From Cyclobacterium jeungdonense (lineage in GTDB: Bacteria > Bacteroidota > Bacteroidia > Cytophagales > Cyclobacteriaceae), in assembly GCF_010994275.1 (NCBI RefSeq), contig NZ_WMCD01000003.1, positions 1 to 64,000 on the forward strand: DNA of 64,000 nucleotides. Reading direction: 5' to 3'. The position numbers were made by a program, and so were the translations under genes. The notes under the pieces are model-generated. The model searched no databases. It had not been told where the DNA came from and was given only the letters and a program-made list of their open reading frames with translations. Below are positions 18,780-28,117 of this stretch, piece by piece. Positions within the stretch are counted from its first letter, which is position 1; the number at the start of each line of letters is the position of its first letter.

Positions 18780-20273
18780 ATGCATTCAAAAAAGTTAAAA
18801 ATATACAATACCCTGTCCAGAAACAAAGAGCTTTTCGAGCCCATTCGCCCTCCCCATGTAGGGATGTATGTTTGCGGTCCGACGGTATATGGTGATGCGC
18901 ATCTGGGACATGCCCGGGCAGCGGTAACTTTTGACGCGGTGTATCGTTACCTTTCTTTTTTGGGGTATAAAGTAAGGTATGTACGTAATATTACCGATGT
19001 AGGGCATCTGGAGGCCGATGCCGACGAAGGTGAGGATAAAATTGCAAAAAAAGCCAAACTGGAACAATTGGAACCGATGGAAGTAGCCCAGCAATACGCC
19101 ACATCTTATCACCGCGATATGGAGTTACTGAACACCATCCGGCCCAGTATAGAACCCCGCGCCACCGGACATATTCCGGAACAAATCCAACTTGTGGAAC
19201 AAATCCTTAAGGAAGGATTGGCCTACGAAGTGAATGGCAGTGTTTATTTCGACGTGCTTAAATACAATGAAACCACCAAATATGGACGACTGTCAGGTCG
19301 GGTAGTAGAGGAGCTGATGAGTGGCAGCCGGGAGCTGGACGGGCAATCGGAAAAAAGGAATCCTTTGGATTTTGCCCTATGGAAGAAAGCATCGCCCGAG
19401 CACCTGATGAAATGGGAAGCTCCCTGGAGTCTGGGATTTCCGGGTTGGCATCTGGAATGTACCGCCATGAGCTCCAAATACCTGGGCAACCAATTTGATA
19501 TTCATGGTGGAGGAATGGACCTGATGTTTCCCCATCACGAGTGTGAAATAGCCCAGGGAAACGCCTGCCATCATACCGACCCTGCCAAGTATTGGCTGCA
19601 CAACAATATGATTACCATCAATGGGCAAAAAATGGGCAAGTCCCTGGGGAATTTCATTACCCTGCAGCAATTGTTCCTTGGAGACCATGATAGGCTGGAG
19701 CAGGCTTACAGCCCCATGACCGTGCGTTATTTTATCCTTACAGCCCATTACCGCTCGACCCTGGACTTTTCCAATCAGGCCCTGCAATCAGCCCAAAAGG
19801 GTTACAAAAAGCTCATTAATGGGTTCCGAATAGCGGATGGTCTGGTTTATAAAGAAGATGGCGATGTTTCCATAGATGTAAAACAGGTAGGCCAGATTCG
19901 AAAAAGTATCGATGCCGCTTTTGCCTCCATGGACGATGATTTCAATACTGCACAAGCTATCGGGCACCTGTTTAACCTGTTGAAAAAAATCAATAGTTTG
20001 TACACCGGGCAATTGCATCCCGCTCACTTGGGGGAAGACGCGTTTAATGAACTGATTCAGACCTATCGTACCTTCATTTCGGAAATTTTGGGCCTTATTG
20101 AAGAAAAAGGAGACAATCAGGACCAACTGCTTCAAGTCATACTGGATTTATATAGTCGTGCCAAAACAGCCAGAGATTATCAAAAAGTAGATAAGATCCG
20201 GGCGGGATTAAAAGATGCCGGTCTGATCATTAAGGATATGAAAGACAAAATTGATTGGGGATATGAAGAATAG
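18780..20273 (+). CDS. cysS: Cysteinyl-tRNA synthetase
   Basis: Charges tRNA-Cys. Class I synthetase of 497 residues with the zinc/substrate site opening MYVCGPTVYGD (Cys near residue 31), the HIGH-type motif DAHLGHARA (about 39-47), the second zinc-binding region GWHLECTAMS, HHECEIAQ, and the KMSKS loop as KMGKSLGN near residue 283. The C-terminal helical and DALR-type region (YSRAKTARDYQKVDKIR) is complete. Divergent from rimP. The next gene starts inside its last codons. Confidence 0.98.
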   Translation: MHSKKLKIYNTLSRNKELFEPIRPPHVGMYVCGPTVYGDAHLGHARAAVTFDAVYRYLSFLGYKVRYVRNITDVGHLEADADEGEDKIAKKAKLEQLEPMEVAQQYATSYHRDMELLNTIRPSIEPRATGHIPEQIQLVEQILKEGLAYEVNGSVYFDVLKYNETTKYGRLSGRVVEELMSGSRELDGQSEKRNPLDFALWKKASPEHLMKWEAPWSLGFPGWHLECTAMSSKYLGNQFDIHGGGMDLMFPHHECEIAQGNACHHTDPAKYWLHNNMITINGQKMGKSLGNFITLQQLFLGDHDRLEQAYSPMTVRYFILTAHYRSTLDFSNQALQSAQKGYKKLINGFRIADGLVYKEDGDVSIDVKQVGQIRKSIDAAFASMDDDFNTAQAIGHLFNLLKKINSLYTGQLHPAHLGEDAFNELIQTYRTFISEILGLIEEKGDNQDQLLQVILDLYSRAKTARDYQKVDKIRAGLKDAGLIIKDMKDKIDWGYEE

Positions 20274-21246
20274 TACCTGTATTTTGCTTTTGGGATTGCT
20301 TTTCTGGTCCTGCGGCGAACAGCGAATAACGGAGGAAAAAGTTGACGATGAATTTACCGCCAAGCCCTACCCCTCCTTCAATGCGGATTCTGCCTATGCC
20401 TTTATCCAAAAGCAAGTGGATTTTGGTCCCAGAGTGCCCAATACCCCGTCCCACCGGGAAACGGGGGAATGGCTGGTCCAAAAACTGGAAGGCTATGGTT
20501 TTTCGGTAACCGAACAGGAGTTCACGGCCACTGCCTATGATGGTAAAGAGCTGGAGCTGACCAATATTATCGGAAGTTACCGGCCAGAAGCCAGCAAACG
20601 AATTCTGTTGGCAGCCCACTGGGATACCCGCCGAATCGCCGATAAGGATACGGGACGTATAGATCAACCCATAGACGGGGCCAATGATGGGGGTAGCGGC
20701 GTAGGCGTCTTACTGGAGATAGCGCGCGTTTTACATACCGACAGCCTGCAACCCGATGTGGGGATAGATATTGTGTTCTTTGACGGGGAAGACGATGGAG
20801 AACCAGAACACCAAAACTTCAGGGATGGCAGCCAGGTCTGGTGGTGTTTGGGTTCGCAATACTGGTCCAAAAACCCTCATTCCCGAGGATATACTGCCTA
20901 CTATGGCATTTTGCTGGATATGGTGGGAGGCAAAAATGCGAGATTCTACAAGGAAGGGTACTCCATACAATATGCCAAAAATCTGGTAGATAAAGTCTGG
21001 GATTATGCGCACCGGCTGGGACATGGCAATTTTTTCCCAATGAGGCGTTCGGAAGCCATTACAGATGACCACCTTTTTGTCAACCAGGATGCCAATATCC
21101 CCATGATCAACATCATCGAGTACAGTCCGGATTACGGATTTGGTCATTACCATCACACCCACGATGACAACATGGACCTGATCGATAAAAAGACCTTATC
21201 CGTAGTAGGGGAAACGGTTTTATTTACCGTGTATCAGGAAGATTAA
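20263..21246 (+). CDS. M28 family lipoprotein, glutaminyl-peptide cyclotransferase-like
   Basis: Zinc-dependent M28-fold protein (327 aa) with a lipoprotein signal ending LLFWSC (Cys near residue 17). Metal ligands fit the glutaminyl cyclase branch: His in LLAAHWDTR, Asp in GANDGGSGVGVLLE, Glu in VFFDGEDDGE and His in GHYHHTHDD. Such enzymes convert N-terminal Gln to pyroglutamate on exported proteins. A single zinc site and the WCLGSQYW and ITDDHLFVNQ segments favour cyclase over aminopeptidase, but this is by resemblance. ATG 20263 overlaps the cysS end by 11 bp. Confidence 0.85.
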   Translation: MKNSTCILLLGLLFWSCGEQRITEEKVDDEFTAKPYPSFNADSAYAFIQKQVDFGPRVPNTPSHRETGEWLVQKLEGYGFSVTEQEFTATAYDGKELELTNIIGSYRPEASKRILLAAHWDTRRIADKDTGRIDQPIDGANDGGSGVGVLLEIARVLHTDSLQPDVGIDIVFFDGEDDGEPEHQNFRDGSQVWWCLGSQYWSKNPHSRGYTAYYGILLDMVGGKNARFYKEGYSIQYAKNLVDKVWDYAHRLGHGNFFPMRRSEAITDDHLFVNQDANIPMINIIEYSPDYGFGHYHHTHDDNMDLIDKKTLSVVGETVLFTVYQED

Positions 21247-21269
21247 TTTTTCGCTCAAAACAACTATTT

Positions 21270-22424
21270 ATGTCCCAAATCAAACAGATTCGGAGCACAT
21301 TTCTGGAAAAGTATCAATCGGAGCCTCTGCTGGTTCGCTCTCCAGGAAGGATCAATCTGATCGGCGAACATACCGATTATAATGACGGCTTTGTCTTACC
21401 GGCAGCAATCGACAAATACATCTATTTGGGCTTTGCAAAAAATGCTTCCGGGACTTGTCGGGTTTATTCCCTGGATTTCGAAGAAGAGCAAATCTTTTCC
21501 CTGGAGGAATTGAAGCCCCGGACGGGCTGGATTAACTTTGTCAAGGGAGTGGTAGCCCAACTGGTACAAGGGGGGCATAATCTGGAAGGATTTGACTGTG
21601 TTTTTGGAGGAGATATTCCCATCGGTGCGGGATTGTCTTCCTCTGCCGCCCTGGAAAATGGTGTGGGCCTGGGATTGTCGGAGTTATTTGACTTGCAAAT
21701 CGAAAAGATGGATCTTGTCCGGTATTCGCAACAAGCAGAGCATACTTTTGCGGGGGTAAACTGTGGCATTATGGATATGTTTGCGTCTATGATGGGTAAA
21801 AAGGAGCAGGTGATCAGGCTTGATTGTCGTTCGCTGGAGCATTCCTACTTCCCTCTGGAACTCGGAGATTTTCAATTGCTCCTTTGTAACACCAAAGTAG
21901 CCCATACCTTGGCGGAATCAGCATACAACAAAAGGAGGGAAGAATGTCAGGAGGGTGTCAACCAGGTAAAGCAGCAGTTTCCTGATGTGAATAGTCTCAG
22001 AGATGTTACTCCTCAAATGCTGGAAAAGGCAAGAGGGGAAATGGCTCCCCTGGTTTACCAGCGGTGCGCTTATGTGATCCAGGAGAACGAACGCGTGATA
22101 ACTACCTGCAATGCCCTTGCTGATGATGACCTTGAAGCGGTTGGGCACTTGCTTTACGGCTCTCATAAGGGACTCTCTGAAGCGTATGAAGTCAGTTGTC
22201 CGGAACTTGATTTTTTAGTGGACTATACCAGAGACCTGCCCTATGTGTTAGGTGCCAGGATGATGGGTGGCGGATTCGGAGGCTGCACCCTAAATCTCCT
22301 AAAGAAATCCGCTACAAAGGAATTTATAGCCTCCATTACAGGAGCTTACCAGGAGAAATTCGGCCTTCAAATGGAAACCTATGAGGTCAACGTTGCGGAT
22401 GGGACCGGAGTGTTTGAGGGTTAA
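21270..22424 (+). CDS. galK: Galactokinase
   Basis: GHMP-family kinase phosphorylating galactose at C1 with ATP (Leloir pathway). 384 residues, close to standard length. It shows the galactokinase signature PGRINLIGEHTDYNDGFVLP (about 26-45), the GHMP ATP-binding motif PIGAGLSSSAALENGVGLG (about 115), the catalytic-Asp region GVNCGIMDMFASMMG and the C-terminal MMGGGFGGCTLNL loop. No other Leloir gene is adjacent. The start lies 23 bp after the M28 gene stop. Confidence 0.97.
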   Translation: MSQIKQIRSTFLEKYQSEPLLVRSPGRINLIGEHTDYNDGFVLPAAIDKYIYLGFAKNASGTCRVYSLDFEEEQIFSLEELKPRTGWINFVKGVVAQLVQGGHNLEGFDCVFGGDIPIGAGLSSSAALENGVGLGLSELFDLQIEKMDLVRYSQQAEHTFAGVNCGIMDMFASMMGKKEQVIRLDCRSLEHSYFPLELGDFQLLLCNTKVAHTLAESAYNKRREECQEGVNQVKQQFPDVNSLRDVTPQMLEKARGEMAPLVYQRCAYVIQENERVITTCNALADDDLEAVGHLLYGSHKGLSEAYEVSCPELDFLVDYTRDLPYVLGARMMGGGFGGCTLNLLKKSATKEFIASITGAYQEKFGLQMETYEVNVADGTGVFEG

Positions 22425-22825
22425 GGCATAGACTGAAATACTGTTTCCTGACCAAACCATTGGTTGATGGAGTTTTTATCCGTTTTCAGTCGAATACAAA
22501 CGGTTAGGTAAATCAGATTTTGTGAGCAATAGGCTACCCGAAATAGGTTATTTTATGCCTGTACAGCCTATATTTATTTTAATATTATAAAATAGTAGTT
22601 AGTTTTAGTGATGGTTGGAAGGTAAATAAAGTGCAGGGTTCACTTTATTGGTACGTTGGATGCCAAAATCAACTAGATCGTCCTGTTCTGGAAATAATGG
22701 GTGAAGCAAATCGCTTAGGCCTGGATTTACCCGCAGAATTAAAAGCGCTACGTAGATCTGGTTTTCTCTCTCCAATCGCTTACCTTGCCAGTAGGCCTAT
22801 TTTTGAGTATCAACCCCCCAAAAAA
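22425..22825. other. Gene-free stretch with a possible gene remnant
   Basis: About 400 bp. A frame open from about 22583 runs straight into the next gene's start and contains EIMGEANRLGLDLPAELKAL near the end, which reads like a real C-terminal helix. It has no credible start codon, so I regard it as a possible remnant rather than a gene. This marks the left edge of the AT-richer accessory region. Confidence 0.4.
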
Positions 22826-23480
22826 ATGAAGCTACACACCTGCCTACTTTTGCTATCAGGCCTACTTGTTTCTGCCTGTAGTTCTCCGAAAAGCAATTCG
22901 GGCGAAATTGTAAAACAAGCAATTACGGCAGAAATCACCCATTCCTTTTTTATCGCAGGTCCCGACTTTACGGGAATTTTGGGCGAGTCGGGAGAAATCC
23001 TTTGGGATGCGGAACGTCCAGGTGCGCGAGATGGATATGTTTTGGATAATGGACATGTATTGATTTGCTGGTCAGAAGAAGAACTTGAGTTTGACAAGGA
23101 TAAAAAAGGTCGTATTTCGCTATGAAAAGTCAGCGTTAAATAACGAATTTGGTACAACTGTTCGTCTTGCGAACGGTAATACCCTGATCAATTTAACGAA
23201 TGGGAATAAAACAGTTGAGGTGGATGCTACTGGAAAAGTAGTGTGGAAAGTAAGCAATGAAGATTTTGAAGGAACTCTTTTTCAAGATCCTTGTGGTGCC
23301 CAGCGTTTACCCAATGGAAATACGGTGATTGCGAGCTATGGAGCGAAAGAGGGGATCAAACTTTTTGAGTTAACACCGGAAAAAGAAATGGTCTGGAAGT
23401 ACGAAGGGGTGAACCGAGTTCATCATTTTCAGGTATTAACCACGAATGGAGAAACCCTGAAGGGAACCCCTTTGAAATAA
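22826..23480 (+). pseudogene. Frameshifted beta-propeller lipoprotein
   Basis: Two overlapping frames form one protein of about 217 residues. The first (22826-23125) starts with a lipoprotein signal (MKLHTCLLLLSGLLVSAC) and repeats of the kind GxILWDAE, GYVLDNGHVLICW; the second (from about 23085) continues with GTTVRLANGNTLINL, GKVVWKV and RLPNGNTVIASYG. The NGN-T/V and W-x-V pattern is that of PQQ-type or arylsulfotransferase-like propellers. The switch lies at an A6 run at 23102-23107; one A fewer restores EFDKDKKVVFRYE. Either a true inactivating indel or a homopolymer sequencing error. Confidence 0.7.
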
Positions 23481-23989
23481 GCGACAGAGAAGTTCCCTTA
23501 GTGTAAGGGGCATTATGGATTAGGAATGATTTACCTTCTTTGAAAACGAAAACGTCGCCTCACATACCGCCGTACCCCGAAAACACGGGGCAGGCTGTAC
23601 GGGTCTCGTACCTGCCCTTCACTCTGGCTCCATACTAAAAATATCCAGTGAATTCTTTGTTTTCGCTGAGTTCTACCCTCGAACTTATCGCCCGGCGAAG
23701 GCCACCCGAATGCTTCCATAGCAGTTTTCGCTAATAGGAATAATTTGGTATCTTCGACACCAGATGCTCGTGCTGTTCACACCCAAATGCTATGAATAAA
23801 TGGGGTTTTATCGGTCTGAATACGTAGGTATTAGTTGCTATTTCCGCAACAAATGACCAATTTAAGTCAAAGAGTGGTTGTTTCCGAACGCAAGGGTTTG
23901 GGCTTTCGAATTCCTACCCGCCCCCGCTAGTCCCTGGCCGTGATAAGGGGCATGAAAAGCAGTCATCCATTTACTAAATCCTGACAATT
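23481..23989. other. Gene-free stretch with a strong hairpin
   Basis: About 500 bp with no convincing frame. It contains a stem-loop at 23588-23617 and a neighbouring CCCCG/CGGGG inverted pair around 23575-23590. The short minus-strand frame over 23531-23719 is arginine-rich and hairpin-derived, and I do not believe it. Confidence 0.4.
23588..23617. repeat. REP-like stem-loop
   Basis: GGGCAG pairs with CTGCCC (23588-23593 with 23612-23617), and an inner GTAC pairs with GTAC (23597-23600 with 23608-23611) around a 7-nt loop, with a 3-nt bulge on one side. It lies in non-coding DNA and has no U-tract, so it is not a simple terminator. Confidence 0.45.
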
Positions 23990-25306
23990 ATGAAAAAAGA
24001 CGTAGTAGTGCTATTGGGGTTGATTTTGATTTTTTCCTGCAGCCCGGAGAGAGGGAAACAAATTGGAGTCACCAATGTAACCAAATGGAAAGATGACAAG
24101 AAAACTGCCATTTCAATTACCTATGATGATGGCACCATCAATCAGTTTACGGTAGCTAAACCGATCATGGACAAATTTCAAATGCCTGGCACTTTTTATA
24201 TCATTACCGGAAAAATAGATGGGTCTCAAAAAGGTAAATTTATTGGAAGACCTAAGGAAGAGATAATTGAAGAGACAAAATTTACCGAAACGAATGAAAG
24301 TAATTTCTTTGAACGAGCATCACTCATTGGATTTACGGGAACCACTGAAGGGCCAGATTATCATTCCAGGGTTGGTTCCCTTTTTGAAGCAGGAAAAATA
24401 GAGGAAGCCTACAAACTTTTAGATGAAGGGTACTCAAAAATCAGAACCGGAGAAATTAAGACCTTAGAGAATGAAATATTTCATCATAATTCAGTTGACA
24501 CGACTACCTGGCAAGATTTGAAAAAATATGCTAGCGAAGGTCACGAAATAGCAAGCCATACGGTTACTCACCCAAGACTAGCCGTCTTAGATGAAAAAAA
24601 TATGGTGTACGAGCTAAAGCAAAGCAAACAGGACATCGAGAAATTTTTGGGCGAAAAATATACGTTTTCGGCGGAATGCCCCTACGGAACAGAGAACGAA
24701 AGAGTGATGGAATATGCACATGAAATTTATCCCTCACTTAGAAACAGAATGCCAGAACCTTACCTGGAAGAGTTAAATAGATCAAGCAATATAAACCCGG
24801 GAGAATCAAAAAAAGAATACGTGCAGTGGCAACGAGGGCCACTTACAAACATCGGATTGGATAAAATGAAAGAATGGGTTGATACCTGTGTAAGTCATGA
24901 TAATATTTGGTTAGTCCTGGTGTTTCATGGTGTCAATGGAATCGGTTGGGAACCCAGGACCGGAAAAGAATTGGAAGACTATTTTGAATACATAAACGAC
25001 CGCAGAGAACAAATTTGGGTGGCTACTTTTGCAGATGTCACTAAGTACATTAGGGAAAGGGAAAGTGCAAAAATTGAAAGCGTCGTCAATGGGAAAAGTA
25101 TAAAGGTAACGCTATCATCCAACCTCGATCCAAACGTTTATGATGTACCTATTACGCTAAAAACATACGTACCTAAAAACTGGAAGTCCGTTTCGATTAA
25201 TAAAGATAGGGTTATTGATGAAGTGAAATCAGATTCCTTAGGTAATTATATAACGTATTCTGCGTTCTTAGGTGAAAATGAGGTAATCCTTGAAGAAAAC
25301 CGTTAG
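23990..25306 (+). CDS. Polysaccharide deacetylase family lipoprotein
   Basis: 438 residues, with a lipoprotein signal ending LILIFSC (Cys near residue 17). The NodB-homology domain has the catalytic/metal Asp pair in SITYDDGTINQF (about 42-53) and the H-x3-H metal motif in HEIASHTVTHPRL (about 184-196). VLVFHGVNGIGW supplies the late His. A helical insertion of about 90 residues separates the first two motifs. Around 100 residues after the catalytic domain form a beta-rich tail. It probably removes acetyl groups from a glycan in the periplasm or outside; substrate unknown. Codon use is more A/T-rich than in the flanking core genes. Confidence 0.88.
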   Translation: MKKDVVVLLGLILIFSCSPERGKQIGVTNVTKWKDDKKTAISITYDDGTINQFTVAKPIMDKFQMPGTFYIITGKIDGSQKGKFIGRPKEEIIEETKFTETNESNFFERASLIGFTGTTEGPDYHSRVGSLFEAGKIEEAYKLLDEGYSKIRTGEIKTLENEIFHHNSVDTTTWQDLKKYASEGHEIASHTVTHPRLAVLDEKNMVYELKQSKQDIEKFLGEKYTFSAECPYGTENERVMEYAHEIYPSLRNRMPEPYLEELNRSSNINPGESKKEYVQWQRGPLTNIGLDKMKEWVDTCVSHDNIWLVLVFHGVNGIGWEPRTGKELEDYFEYINDRREQIWVATFADVTKYIRERESAKIESVVNGKSIKVTLSSNLDPNVYDVPITLKTYVPKNWKSVSINKDRVIDEVKSDSLGNYITYSAFLGENEVILEENR

Positions 25307-25598
25307 TATAATTAATCCTAAAAGGAACAACAAGAAAACGAGAACCCGCTAAGTGCAAAAGTTACCTGCATCCAGCTGGTGCCAAAGTCGATTGCACCGT
25401 AGCGGTGCTATGGAAAAATCAAGGCGAGCTAATCTTATTTCAAATGATGGGTCACGGTTCAGAACTAACCGCTTTTTTACACCTTTCCTGCCGTTTCTGT
25501 CTCGTAATATGGTCCACTTTTTATTACAAAAACCCATTTGGATTCGGATCTCCTTTGCCAATTCAAATCGGTTATGGGAAGGATTCAGGTAGATGTAA
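25307..25598. other. Gene-free stretch with a REP-like hairpin
   Basis: About 290 bp with overlapping short frames in all directions, none with a credible start or composition. The inverted repeat at 25394-25408 lies here. Confidence 0.4.
25394..25408. repeat. Short REP-like inverted repeat
   Basis: GCACCG-TAG-CGGTGC, a 6-bp perfect stem with a 3-nt loop, flanked by ATT and TAT. GCACCG/CGGTGC hairpins are, from memory, frequent in intergenic DNA of Bacteroidota, so this may be one copy of a genome-wide family. Confidence 0.4.
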
Positions 25599-25877
25599 TC
25601 CTATTTTTACCGTATAACTAAAAAAAGCTTCCGACTAGGTGTATTTTCCCTGATGGGCCTATTAGTGAATGACGAAATCGATACATTATTACCTTTTAAA
25701 CGGGGAAAGAATTTGAATTTTTCAATCTATAATCCCTATCCATTTGATTTCTGTTTCCCACTATTCCTGATCCATTTGATTATCGCAATTCCTTTTATGA
25801 TTCAACGAGAGGCAAAGAAATACGCTTAGGTGCTGATTGATAAAGAAAGTTCTATTGAAGAGTTGCATGAGGAAGAT
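25599..25877 (+). pseudogene. Remnant of a membrane protein gene
   Basis: A frame open from 25599 reads YRITKKSFRLGVFSLMGLLV, then a hydrophobic segment CFPLFLIHLIIAIPFMIQ, meets TAG at 25827, and continues in the same frame with VLIDKESSIEELHED to a second stop. The acidic tail after the TAG looks coding, suggesting the stop interrupts an old gene. A 58-codon frame from ATG 25653 to the first stop could still be expressed. Family not recognised. Confidence 0.35.
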
Positions 25878-26172
25878 TAATCTAAAATAACCGTGGTTTT
25901 TAGATCGTCACAAAACCTAAACGGTAGGGCTTTGGGTATTTTTTTTATTTTGATAATTTAAAAAATATTAGAATATAATTTCCTACATTAGAAAGGCATA
26001 CGAATAAATTATCAAAAAAAAACACCGCATAGGGTATCTGCTCCCAACGCTGAAAGATTGGAAACATCAGTGCGTTGAGAAACGCTCTATACTCGTACGA
26101 TATGCCGGTAAACAGAAAAAAGAAGTACTATCAGCTGTACAATAAAATTTTTTACACTAATGAGAAAATATT
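25878..26172. other. AT-rich non-coding stretch before the tyrosinase gene
   Basis: About 295 bp, strongly AT-rich with a T8 run near 25942. No frame and no recognisable promoter pair; presumably it carries the tyrosinase promoter. Confidence 0.4.
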
Positions 26173-27813
26173 ATGACCAAAGCAGAGCTAAACAATCCTG
26201 ATTTTCCATCTATTATTGCCGAACCCGTTTGGGACAATGAAGTTCAATGGTTTTTCAGGGAGGATTATGACGTACCTCATATGAAAGGTATTATTGATCT
26301 CGCTAGCTACCAAGAAGTTAGTAGCTTGAGTGCGAAAATATATTACTACGTCTATTATAAAATGATGCCGGCGCCCTGGGGACCAAAACCAACTCCCTGG
26401 AACGAAAATAAGGCCTTCTCATTTCGTAATTGGCTTACCCATGGCTGTCCCAAGGATCAGGCAGCTTTAGATGCATTCAAAAAGAACCAGGCTGCTATTG
26501 CCGAAGATACAAGCCTGCGTCAGAGGAAAAATATAAATGATGTTCAGGGGATTGAAAGGGAAAACCTCATCAAGGCCTTTCAGGGCATTATGGATTTGGA
26601 TAACAGTGATCCAAATAGTTTTTACCAATTAGGAGGAATCCATTGGTATCCAGCCCCAACCTATTGTGAACATCATATTCATCCATTTTTAGCTTGGCAT
26701 CGGGCCTATATTCTTCAATTTGAAAATGCATTACGCGCTATTCCGGGATGTGAGGACGTGACCCTTCCTTATTGGGACATTTCGGATGATCGATATCCTG
26801 AGATCTTCTCGGAAGCACCATTCGCCACGTATAAAGTACCTCAGGAGTTTATTAATCAGTACCCTCAGGAGGTTAAAAATGGATCACTGAAGGCAGATGG
26901 AAGTATTATCCGTAATGATGCTGCCACCTACAATGAGGAGAAATGGAAATATCTCAGAGATGCGTCCCACGATCCTACAAATACAAATAAGGTATATCTT
27001 GATAAAATTATTCAATTTCCAACATGGAATGCCTTTAATGGATTAACGAATAAAGGAGTATATGTTGCATCAGAATCATTGATGCATGCACATGATATGA
27101 TCCATAACTGCAACGGGGCTACTACTGCCAATCAGGATGTAACTGGTTTTGAACCCGTTTTTTGGTTATTCCATGCTAACTGGGATCGTTTGATGTGGCA
27201 ATGGCAAAAATTACACCATACAACCAACGTGGATGATTTTAAGAAAAATGTCAAAGCCTGTGGCGATACTACCGATTGGATTGACGGAGTTGGATTGAAT
27301 ATTATGGATCCTTTTACGGAAACCTTGGGACTTACCGTGGATCAGACTATCGATCTAAATAAAATGGGGGTTAACTACGTGGAGCTTCCACTTCCGCTAA
27401 CGAAGCCTGAAAATTTTTCAGCCGAAGAAGTGTCTTTACATCGTAATGCGAATAAAGGCCAATCCAGCAAAAATGAGTTTACACTAAGCAATTTGTCTTA
27501 CGTGTCTCTCAGAGTGAAAGATGTAAATCGCTTAAAAATTCCTGGTTCATTTACAGTTTCCTTGTATTTAGGAGGGAAATTGCTACAAACGAGATTCTTC
27601 TTCCAGGCTACAGAACCGGGAAATTGTGCTAATTGTGTGAAACAAGCACTTGTCAGCTTTGATTTTGAATTTGAAAACGAAAGACTGCAAAAAGCAGAGG
27701 GAAAAGTAAAGGTCGAGATACAACTTTCACGTGCAGACGATGAAGGTAACCGTCCTGTGATTCCTTTTAAGGAAATAGGCAATCCTACTATCAATATTCG
27801 CCTTATTCATTAA
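26173..27813 (+). CDS. Tyrosinase-family copper oxidase
   Basis: 546-residue type-3 copper protein; tyrosinases hydroxylate phenols and oxidise catechols to quinones with O2. The CuA region spans about residues 157-180, with the first His in GGIHWYP and two more in HHIHPFLAWHRAYILQFE; a Cys in PTYCEHH could form the thioether seen in plant-type enzymes. CuB is HAHDMIHNC (about 304-312) plus the third His in FWLFHANWDRLMW (about 333). A beta-rich C-terminal domain of about 150 residues resembles the plant polyphenol oxidase lid/KFDV-type region. No signal peptide is visible, so location is uncertain. The heme lipoprotein gene follows on the same strand. AT-richer than the core genes. Confidence 0.9.
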   Translation: MTKAELNNPDFPSIIAEPVWDNEVQWFFREDYDVPHMKGIIDLASYQEVSSLSAKIYYYVYYKMMPAPWGPKPTPWNENKAFSFRNWLTHGCPKDQAALDAFKKNQAAIAEDTSLRQRKNINDVQGIERENLIKAFQGIMDLDNSDPNSFYQLGGIHWYPAPTYCEHHIHPFLAWHRAYILQFENALRAIPGCEDVTLPYWDISDDRYPEIFSEAPFATYKVPQEFINQYPQEVKNGSLKADGSIIRNDAATYNEEKWKYLRDASHDPTNTNKVYLDKIIQFPTWNAFNGLTNKGVYVASESLMHAHDMIHNCNGATTANQDVTGFEPVFWLFHANWDRLMWQWQKLHHTTNVDDFKKNVKACGDTTDWIDGVGLNIMDPFTETLGLTVDQTIDLNKMGVNYVELPLPLTKPENFSAEEVSLHRNANKGQSSKNEFTLSNLSYVSLRVKDVNRLKIPGSFTVSLYLGGKLLQTRFFFQATEPGNCANCVKQALVSFDFEFENERLQKAEGKVKVEIQLSRADDEGNRPVIPFKEIGNPTINIRLIH

Positions 27814-28117
27814 GTGGAAACAATCACAATTGCAACGAAATGAGTACATAGGCCAAGATAATAATTCTATATTCCTCCGGATAGTAAATACTATGGTGCG
27901 TGTTAGCATTTATGGAGCCTATGCTGCTTTGGGTGGTTTGAATAGATAGCCTCTAGGGTTTCTGAATTAAGATCGGATTAGGTGTAGGCAGTATCTAAAT
28001 TTCCAATAAAGCTGCCTGACAATCATTCAGAAGAAAAACGATTTTAAAGGTTTCCAGTATGGAGCCGTGGGATAAAGCAGCATCCTAAAACGAATATTAT
28101 TTAAATAACGAACAATT
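27814..28117. other. Spacer between tyrosinase and heme lipoprotein genes
   Basis: About 300 bp with no frame or hairpin I can support. Its length leaves open whether the two genes share a transcript. Confidence 0.4.

Noticed and set aside
22631..22825. N-terminal extension of the propeller lipoprotein
   Set aside because: The internal ATG at 22826 starts a perfect lipoprotein signal, so the extension cannot be part of the mature gene.
23531..23719. Possible group II intron or structured RNA
   Set aside because: The stem-loops lack a domain V pattern and no reverse transcriptase is present.
25353..25617. Overlapping plus-strand frames of 70-79 codons in the deacetylase-tyrosinase gap
   Set aside because: They begin in or near a hairpin, overlap each other in different frames and match no family I know.
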